Program-made: the position numbers and the translations under genes | In this document: positions 58,009 to 64,000 of the stretch, in pieces | How the letters are laid out: each line of letters opens with the position of its first letter | Position numbering within the stretch: position 1 is the stretch's first letter | NCBI RefSeq assembly: GCF_024448505.1 | Contig: NZ_JAMOHV010000007.1 | Span: 124,001 to 188,000 of the forward strand | Length of the DNA stretch: 64,000 bases | Reading direction: 5' to 3' | Origin: Stutzerimonas degradans | GTDB taxonomy: Bacteria > Pseudomonadota > Gammaproteobacteria > Pseudomonadales > Pseudomonadaceae | The notes under the pieces: model-generated | What the model saw: the letters and a program-made list of their open reading frames with translations, nothing else | Databases searched by the model: none | Told to the model about the DNA's origin: nothing

Positions 58009-59638
58009 CGCCGTGATGTTGGCGGCCGGTGTGCACGGGCCGGCAATGGCACAGGACGGTTTCTTCGACAACTGGGAAGTCAGCGGCTACGCGCGCATGC
58101 ACCTGTCCTGGAACCTCGAGAATCCCTACCTGATGGATGGCGAGGATCCGAACGGCCTGGTCGGCGCGGACCGCAAGGGCAACTACCGCTACGACATGTC
58201 GATGGCGCGCAGCATCCTCAAGCTCAACCTGTTCAAGGACTTCGGCGACTCGCAGTTCTTCGTCTCCGGTCGACTGAACCGCGAGTACGAGACCGACTAC
58301 CTGGAAGACCTTCAGGAGGTGATGGACCAGAACGCACGCTCCGACCTGTTCAGCAACCGCAGCAAGTCGCAGGTCGATCTGATGGACGACGTCTACAACA
58401 GCGAAGAGCTGCGCGAGCTGTGGTGGCAGACGAACGTCACCCCGACCACCACGCTGAAGCTGGGCAAGCAGCAGGTGGTCTGGGGCGAGACCGACTTCTT
58501 CCAGTCGCTGGATGTGATCCACGGCTACGACCAGCGCATCCGCTCGTTCCTCGAGCCGGAGAACGAGGACGTGCGCAAGCCGCTGTGGATGGTCAACCTG
58601 CAGGAGGAATTCAACCAGCTCGGCGGTACCCTGCAGCTGATCTTCATCCCCGGCCAGCTCAACGGCGCGTATGACCGCGGCAACAGCTTCGACCTGGATG
58701 GCGGCCGCTGGGCCAACAACCCGAACAAGGGCATCACCTTCCGCACCGCCACCTTCGGCGCCGACGTGCCGTACAACTTCGACCACAAGGATGCCGACAT
58801 GGACGATCCGTCCTACGGTCTGCGCTGGAAGTCGATGCTCGGCGACTGGGAATACTCGCTGGCCTGGTTCCACGGCCCGTCGGTCAACCCGGTGATCAAC
58901 CCCAACCCGAACAACCCGCTGGGTGTCGGCGACGCCGCCAGCGGCGCGCAGTTCGGCGGCGCGTACAAGGGTGAATACAACTCGGCCGCGGATACCACCG
59001 TGGGCGAGCTGATCTACCCGTTCGTCAACGTGTTCGGTTTCTCGGCGAACCGCTACATGGAGTCCATCGACTCGGTGTTCTCCACCGAGCTCTCCTACAT
59101 CCCCGACTCGCCGTACAACTACGGCCTGCAGGCAGGCGAAGCCGGCGGCTGTGCGTTCTTCCCGGGCTTCTGCGGCATCAAGGAGAAGGACGTGGTCAAG
59201 ACCATGCTGCGCCTGGACAAGCAGGTCGCGCTGCAGCACTTCCTCGGCACCAGCCGGCCGTCGTTCCTCTCGGTGCAGCTGTTCAACACCTGGATCACCG
59301 ACTACGACCGCGACGACGAACTGGTCAACTCCGCCGGCTTCAGCGGCCGTACCAAGGAGTTTTCCACCATCGCCACCGCGATCCTGGCCATGAACTACGA
59401 CAACGACCGGATCAACCCGAGTCTGGCCGTGGGTACGGACATGACCTACGGCGGCGCGTTCGTGATTCCGGCCGTGGAGTTCGCCTACGGCGACCACTGG
59501 CGGATTCGTGCCGAGGCCGACATCTTCTTCGATGACGAGAGCCAGGACCGTGCCCTGCAAGGCTTCAACAACACCAACCTGTTCGGCTACTTCAACGGCA
59601 ACGACCAGCTGTCGTTGCGCGTGACTTACAACTTCTAA
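57971..59638 (+). CDS. DUF1302 outer-membrane protein
   Basis: A 555-residue exported protein (signal peptide MKKRMKHLTPLASAVMLAAG, cleavage near MAQ-DG) rich in amphipathic strands and ending LSLRVTYNF, a C-terminal phenylalanine typical of outer-membrane barrels. DUF1302 proteins are usually encoded with DUF1329. The start at 57971, with GGAG 9 bases before, overlaps the RND gene by 38 bases. It could be the outer-membrane channel of the module. Confidence 0.85.
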   Translation: MKKRMKHLTPLASAVMLAAGVHGPAMAQDGFFDNWEVSGYARMHLSWNLENPYLMDGEDPNGLVGADRKGNYRYDMSMARSILKLNLFKDFGDSQFFVSGRLNREYETDYLEDLQEVMDQNARSDLFSNRSKSQVDLMDDVYNSEELRELWWQTNVTPTTTLKLGKQQVVWGETDFFQSLDVIHGYDQRIRSFLEPENEDVRKPLWMVNLQEEFNQLGGTLQLIFIPGQLNGAYDRGNSFDLDGGRWANNPNKGITFRTATFGADVPYNFDHKDADMDDPSYGLRWKSMLGDWEYSLAWFHGPSVNPVINPNPNNPLGVGDAASGAQFGGAYKGEYNSAADTTVGELIYPFVNVFGFSANRYMESIDSVFSTELSYIPDSPYNYGLQAGEAGGCAFFPGFCGIKEKDVVKTMLRLDKQVALQHFLGTSRPSFLSVQLFNTWITDYDRDDELVNSAGFSGRTKEFSTIATAILAMNYDNDRINPSLAVGTDMTYGGAFVIPAVEFAYGDHWRIRAEADIFFDDESQDRALQGFNNTNLFGYFNGNDQLSLRVTYNF

Positions 59639-59656
59639 GACCAGGAGATGAAAACA

Positions 59657-60910
59657 ATGAACATGCGTCTTAGCTGTCTGGCCACTGCATTGGCCCTGTC
59701 CAGCGTGCTCACCGCCCATGCCGCCGAGCTAAAGCCCGGCGACCAGATCAACGCCGCCAACCTCGCGCAGCAGCTCGGCAATACCTTCGAAGGCACCGCC
59801 ATCGCCGACCTGCTCACCGAGCGCATGCAGACCCTGATCCGCGAGGAAGGCCTGAATATCACTCTCAAGGCGTCGCAGCCGGTCACGCTCGGCAAGGACT
59901 ACATGGCGGCGACCCAGGCCAACGCCGGCAAGGCCAAGTACAACCCCGACACCCGCCAGGTGGAGGGCTGGGTCGCCGGCATACCGTTCCCGGAGGTGAA
60001 GGCCGATGATCCCCATGCGGCGGACAAGCTGATCTGGAACCACCATTACGCCCAGCCGGGCAAGAACGTGATGGACTACCCGAAGTTCGCCTACCTGTTC
60101 GTCGACGGCAAGAGTGGCCTGGAGCGCAAGCAGGAATGGCGCTTCCTGCGCTATCAGATGAAGGGCCGGCTGGGGGTGGACAACCCGGTCGAGGGCGACG
60201 GCAGCATCTTCACCAAGACCCTGCTGTACGCGACCTACCCCTCCGATATCCGCGGCCTGGGCCTGTTCACCATCCGCTACGACTCGCCCAAGCTCGAGGA
60301 CTCCTGGGCCTACGTGAAGTCGGTGCGCCGCACCCGCCGGCTGTCCGGCGGTACCTGGATGGACCCGATCGGCGGTACCGACCAGCTCAACGACGACATC
60401 GAGATCTTCAACGCGCACCCCAGCTGGTACCCGGAATACAAGCTGCTCGGCAAGCGCAAGCTGCTGGTCGTGGCCAACTCCACCACCACCCCCTGGGACG
60501 CCAAGGCCAAGGGCAACGCCGAGTTCCCCATCGTCGATCTCGACAACGCGCCGCACTGGAACCCCAAGGACGGCTGGGAGCCGCGCGACGTCTGGGTCAT
60601 CGAGGCGATCACCCCGCCGGAGCACCCCTACGGTCGCAAGGTGATGTACATGGACACCGAGTTCCCGCGCTTCTACCAGGCCGAGGCGTATGACCGCAAA
60701 GGCCAGTTCTGGAAGTGGATGAACTACCACCTCAAGACCATCAAGCTGGCCGACGGCGATACTGCGATCACCTCGGCCGCGGGCTTCACCCTGGACTACC
60801 AGCGGCGCCACGGCACCGTCTTCATCCTCGGCGAAGGCACCACGATGAACACTCCGGGGATCACCGCGGACAACGTCAACCTGCGCGAACTGGAAAAAAT
60901 CGCTCGCTAG
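59657..60910 (+). CDS. DUF1329 periplasmic protein, LolA-like
   Basis: A 417-residue secreted protein (signal ending VLTAHA-AE). The WVAGIPFPEV segment near residue 105, MKGRLGVDNP and TRRLSGGTWMDPIGGTDQL fit DUF1329, thought to have a LolB/LolA-like hydrophobic cavity. The start at 59657 gives a 9-base spacing to AGGAG; ATG at 59648 touches that site. It probably carries a hydrophobic ligand across the periplasm between the DUF1302 barrel and the MMPL protein. Confidence 0.85.
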   Translation: MNMRLSCLATALALSSVLTAHAAELKPGDQINAANLAQQLGNTFEGTAIADLLTERMQTLIREEGLNITLKASQPVTLGKDYMAATQANAGKAKYNPDTRQVEGWVAGIPFPEVKADDPHAADKLIWNHHYAQPGKNVMDYPKFAYLFVDGKSGLERKQEWRFLRYQMKGRLGVDNPVEGDGSIFTKTLLYATYPSDIRGLGLFTIRYDSPKLEDSWAYVKSVRRTRRLSGGTWMDPIGGTDQLNDDIEIFNAHPSWYPEYKLLGKRKLLVVANSTTTPWDAKAKGNAEFPIVDLDNAPHWNPKDGWEPRDVWVIEAITPPEHPYGRKVMYMDTEFPRFYQAEAYDRKGQFWKWMNYHLKTIKLADGDTAITSAAGFTLDYQRRHGTVFILGEGTTMNTPGITADNVNLRELEKIAR

Positions 60911-60920
60911 GGCGCGCGAG

Positions 60921-60947
60921 GCCTGGCCGTCGCAAAGGCGGCCAGGC
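60921..60947. repeat. intercistronic hairpin before hydantoinase A gene
   Basis: GCCTGGCCG / CGGCCAGGC is a perfect 9-bp stem with a 9-base loop, 11 bases after the DUF1329 stop and 35 bases before the next start. No T tract. It may attenuate transcription or stabilise the upstream mRNA. Confidence 0.5.
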
Positions 60948-60981
60948 TCTACAAGAATCAGGAAGCGTTTGGAGAGCAACC

Positions 60982-63039
60982 ATGAGTTTTCGTTTGGGCG
61001 TAGACGTGGGCGGTACCTTCACCGACCTGCTACTGATCAATGATGTGACCGGCGAGAGCTTCACCGCCAAGGTCCCATCCACTCCTCACAACCCTTCCGT
61101 CGCGGTACTCAACGGCATCGAGCGGATCTGCGGCATCGCCGCCATCGACGCCGCGCAGATCAATTGCGTGATGCACGGCACCACCGTGGCGACCAACGCC
61201 ATCCTCACCCGCCGCGGCGCCAAGGTCGGACTGGTGACCACCCGCGGCTACAAGCAGGTGCTGCACATCGCCCGTTCCTTCGTGCCGGGCGGGCTGGGTG
61301 GCTGGGTCATCTGGAACAAGGGCGAGCTGCTGGCGCCGCTGGAGCTGACCATCGAGGCCGACGAGCGCATGGGCGCCGACGGTAGCGTGGTCCGGCCGCT
61401 GGACCGCGAGGCGATCCGCCAGGAACTCGCGCGGCTGGCCGCAGCCGGCATCGAGGCGCTGACCATCAGCCTGGTCAACGCCTACGTCAACGGCGAACAC
61501 GAGCGCGAGATCATGGCGATCGCCAGCGAGGTGATGCCGCACATTCCCGTGTCGCTGTCCTCGGAAGTCGTACCGGAGATGCAGGAGTACGAGCGCACCG
61601 AAACCACCGTGGTCAACAGCTACGTGCGGCCGGAGGTGGAGCGCTACATCGGCCATCTGCAGAACGAGCTGGACCGGCGCATCGGCGGCCACGCGCAGCT
61701 CTCCATCCTGCGCTCCGATGGCGGCCTGGCCACCAGCCAGTCGGCGGCCAACACCCCAGTCAACCTGCTGCTGTCGGGACCTGCCGGCGGTGTCGCCGGG
61801 GCGATCTGGTTCTGCTCGCGCGGCGGCTTCGACCGCGTACTGACCTTCGACGTCGGCGGCACCTCCACCGACGTGGCGCTGATCGATGGCAACCAGGCGC
61901 GCATCCGCCGCGAAACCCGCGTCGGCGACGTGGCCGTGCGCGCACCGTCGGTAGACGTGCGTACCGTCGGCGCCGGCGGCGGCTCGATCGCCAGCGTGCC
62001 GGAGCTGACCCGCGCCCTGCGCGTCGGCCCGGAAAGCGCCGGCGCCGTGCCCGGCCCGGCGGCTTACGATCGCGGTGGCGAGCAGGCCACTGTGACCGAT
62101 GCCAACGTCGTGCTCGGCTACCTGCCGGCGGTGCAGAAACTCGGCGGCGATTTCCAGATTCGCCATGACCTGGCCACCGCTGCGGTACAGCGGGTCGCCG
62201 ATGCCATGGGCGTATCGCTGTTCGAGGCTGCCGAAGGCATCGTGCGGCTGGCTAACGAACACATGTACGGCGCCCTGCGCCTGATCAGCGTCGAGCAGGG
62301 CTACGACCCGCGCGACTTCGCGCTCTGCGGCTTCGGCGGCGCCGGTCCGCTGCATGCCAATGCGATGGGCATCCTGATGAACGCCTGGCCGGTGATCATC
62401 CCGCCGGGGCCGGGCGTGCTCTGCGCCTACGGCGACGCCACCACGCGGGTCAAGGACGAGGCGTCGCGCTCGATCATCCGCCGCCTGAGCGAGCTCGACC
62501 TGGACGAAGTGATGCAGACCCTCGATCAGCTGAGCAGCCAGGTGAGCCAGTCGCTGGCCAGCCAGGGCGTCGAGCCGCATCTGCAACAGCTGAACTATCA
62601 GGCCGACGTGCGCTACCAGGGCCAGGCCTTGCAGCTGACCTTGGAAGTGGACCGCGAACGGCTGGCCAGCGAGGGACTGCAGGTGATCACCGGCGCGTTC
62701 GATGCCGAACACGAGCAGCTGTTCAGCTTCTCGCTCGGCGATTCCCACGAGCTGATCAACCTGCGGGCGATCGCCCGTGCGCCGCGTCCGCAGATCACCG
62801 AGCGCCAGTACGAAGGCAGCGCGCCGGACCTCGCCGCGGCGGTCAGCGGCCAGAGCCCGATCTACTACGCCGGCAACAACTACAGCGCCACGCTCTATGA
62901 CCGCGCCAGACTGGCACCCGGCCTGGTCGTGACCGGCCCCGCCATCGTCATGGAGATGGATTCCACCACCGTTGTGTTCCCAGGTTACGAAGCGGCGGTT
63001 GACCGCGTCGGCAACCTGCTGATCCGGCCGCAGGAGTAA
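60982..63039 (+). CDS. hyuA: hydantoinase/oxoprolinase family, subunit A
   Basis: A 685-residue ATP-dependent subunit. N-terminal VDVGGTFTDLLLI and HGTTVATNAIL, central SGPAGGVAGA and FDVGGTSTDVALI mark the ASKHA-like fold of the N-methylhydantoinase A/5-oxoprolinase/acetone carboxylase alpha group. With subunit B it hydrolyses a cyclic amide, or carboxylates a ketone, using ATP. No third small subunit (acetone carboxylase type) is visible before the window ends. GGAGAG lies 5 bases before the ATG. Confidence 0.88.
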   Translation: MSFRLGVDVGGTFTDLLLINDVTGESFTAKVPSTPHNPSVAVLNGIERICGIAAIDAAQINCVMHGTTVATNAILTRRGAKVGLVTTRGYKQVLHIARSFVPGGLGGWVIWNKGELLAPLELTIEADERMGADGSVVRPLDREAIRQELARLAAAGIEALTISLVNAYVNGEHEREIMAIASEVMPHIPVSLSSEVVPEMQEYERTETTVVNSYVRPEVERYIGHLQNELDRRIGGHAQLSILRSDGGLATSQSAANTPVNLLLSGPAGGVAGAIWFCSRGGFDRVLTFDVGGTSTDVALIDGNQARIRRETRVGDVAVRAPSVDVRTVGAGGGSIASVPELTRALRVGPESAGAVPGPAAYDRGGEQATVTDANVVLGYLPAVQKLGGDFQIRHDLATAAVQRVADAMGVSLFEAAEGIVRLANEHMYGALRLISVEQGYDPRDFALCGFGGAGPLHANAMGILMNAWPVIIPPGPGVLCAYGDATTRVKDEASRSIIRRLSELDLDEVMQTLDQLSSQVSQSLASQGVEPHLQQLNYQADVRYQGQALQLTLEVDRERLASEGLQVITGAFDAEHEQLFSFSLGDSHELINLRAIARAPRPQITERQYEGSAPDLAAAVSGQSPIYYAGNNYSATLYDRARLAPGLVVTGPAIVMEMDSTTVVFPGYEAAVDRVGNLLIRPQE

Positions 63040-63044
63040 GCATC

Positions 63045-64000
63045 ATGGTTGCGCGTATCACCCAGACCAATAACACCCCTTTCGAACGCGTAGCGGTGGA
63101 CAGCATCACCATCGACATCGTCGAGAACGCGCTGAGCAACGCCCGTCACGAGATGGACGCGGTGCTGTTCCGCACCGCCATGAGCCCGGGCATCCGCGAG
63201 CAGGGCGATGCCTTCCCGCTGATCGCCACCAACGAAGGCAAGATGATCGTCGGCCAGTTCGGCTCGTTCATCACCGGCTTCCTGGAGAGCTACACCGGCG
63301 AGATCGAGGAAGGCGACATCTTCCTCACCAACGACCCCTACCTGTGCAACGGCGCCGTGAGTCACCTGCCGGACTGGCTGGTGCTGATGCCGATCTTCAA
63401 GGATGGCCGCGTCATCAACTATTCGGCCATGTTCGGCCACATGTCCGATGTCGGCGGCAAGGTGCCCGGCTCGCTGCCGACCAATGCCGCCTCGATCTGG
63501 GAGGAAGGCATCCGCATTCCGCCAGTCAAGCTGTACCGCAAGGGCGTGATGAACAGCGACATGCTCGACGTCATCCTGCACAACGTGCGCCTGCCGCGCT
63601 GGAACCGCTCGGACCTCAACGCCATCGTCGCCGCCTGCCGTACCGCCGGCAAACGCTGCGTGGAACTGGCCGAACGCTTCGGCGACGACATCTTCTACAG
63701 CGCCCAGCAGGAAATGCTCGACCGCACCCGCCGCGCGATGAAGGAGGTCATCCAGCGCGTGGTGCCGGAGCAGCGTCAGGTGTTCGAGGACTACATCTGC
63801 GACGACGGCGCCGGCCTCGGGCCGTACACCCTGCGCTGCGCCCTGTGGCGCGAGGGCGAGAAAGCGATCTTCGACTTCACCGGCACCGATCCGCAGGCGC
63901 CGTCGTCGGTGAACTTCTACCTCAACGAGGAGATGTTCAAGATCTTCTTCGGCGCGCTGACCATCAGCCTGTTCGACCCGGCGATCCTGCTCAACGACGG
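63045..64000 (+). CDS. hyuB: hydantoinase/oxoprolinase family, subunit B, 3' end outside the window
   Basis: Open from ATG 63045 to the end of the window (318 codons visible) without a stop. Typical segments are DIVENALSNARHEMDAVLFRTA, then TNDPYLCNGAVSHLPD and FGHMSDVGGKVPGS, which belong to HyuB. It starts 5 bases after the A subunit stop, with CAGGAG before it. A and B subunits form one enzyme. Full-length relatives have about 550-600 residues, so about half is missing. Confidence 0.9.
   Translation, partial: MVARITQTNNTPFERVAVDSITIDIVENALSNARHEMDAVLFRTAMSPGIREQGDAFPLIATNEGKMIVGQFGSFITGFLESYTGEIEEGDIFLTNDPYLCNGAVSHLPDWLVLMPIFKDGRVINYSAMFGHMSDVGGKVPGSLPTNAASIWEEGIRIPPVKLYRKGVMNSDMLDVILHNVRLPRWNRSDLNAIVAACRTAGKRCVELAERFGDDIFYSAQQEMLDRTRRAMKEVIQRVVPEQRQVFEDYICDDGAGLGPYTLRCALWREGEKAIFDFTGTDPQAPSSVNFYLNEEMFKIFFGALTISLFDPAILLND

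Overview
The window is GC-rich chromosomal DNA from a gamma-proteobacterium, most likely a Pseudomonas/Stutzerimonas (P. stutzeri group). The grounds are an AgmR/ErbR-type regulator, an arcDAB arginine deiminase locus, AcoR-type control of acetoin use, a PQQ-dependent alcohol oxidation locus and several sigma-54 promoters. No rRNA, tRNA, CRISPR array or complete insertion sequence was seen.

Layout. 1-1.8 kb: 3' part of a chemoreceptor gene. 1.9-7.5 kb: a set of genes that usually accompanies PQQ-dependent alcohol oxidation: periplasmic binding protein, Sel1 protein, beta-propeller protein, ABC ATPase, a frameshifted ABC permease, a rhodanese-like protein and a LuxR-type response regulator. 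7.7-17 kb: acoR, diverging from a sigma-54 operon for acetoin/2,3-butanediol use. That operon has a Tat-exported subunit plus GMC dehydrogenase, E1 alpha, butanediol dehydrogenase, E1 beta, a free-standing lipoyl domain, an E2 core without lipoyl domain, and a lipoate ligase-like protein. 17-21 kb: a low-GC quinohemoprotein alcohol dehydrogenase and an OprB-like porin. 21-25.5 kb: a PEP mutase/isocitrate lyase-family enzyme, an SDR and a second chemoreceptor. 25.6-32.1 kb: TetR repressor and a tripartite RND efflux pump. 32.3-36 kb: arcD-arcA-arcB, with no arcC next to them. 36.1-38.3 kb, minus strand: threonine aldolase and a TerC-family protein.

38.7-64 kb holds the most interesting part: three transcription units on the plus strand, each preceded by a good -24/-12 (sigma-54) promoter. 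Each also carries an upstream element related to TTTCAA-N-TTGAAA, so they look like one regulon whose activator lies outside the window. Unit 1 encodes a racemase-fold protein lacking both usual cysteines, a SnoaL-like protein, an unknown protein, two Fe-S/FMN/FAD oxidoreductases, a VAO-type flavoprotein, an alpha/beta hydrolase without its catalytic residues, a methyltransferase and a small coiled-coil protein. Unit 2 encodes an FMN reductase, a RutA-like flavin monooxygenase and an EamA exporter. Unit 3 encodes a CoA transferase, an HMG-CoA lyase-like enzyme, an envelope module (YCF48-like, MMPL/RND, DUF1302, DUF1329) and hydantoinase/oxoprolinase A and B subunits; the last runs off the window.

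Taken together, unit 1-3 products could take up a hydrophobic compound through the envelope module, reduce and oxidise it with flavoenzymes, open an amide or cyclic imide (RutA-like and HyuAB-like), and finish through a CoA ester cleaved by the lyase. The substrate is not known; this is inference from gene content.
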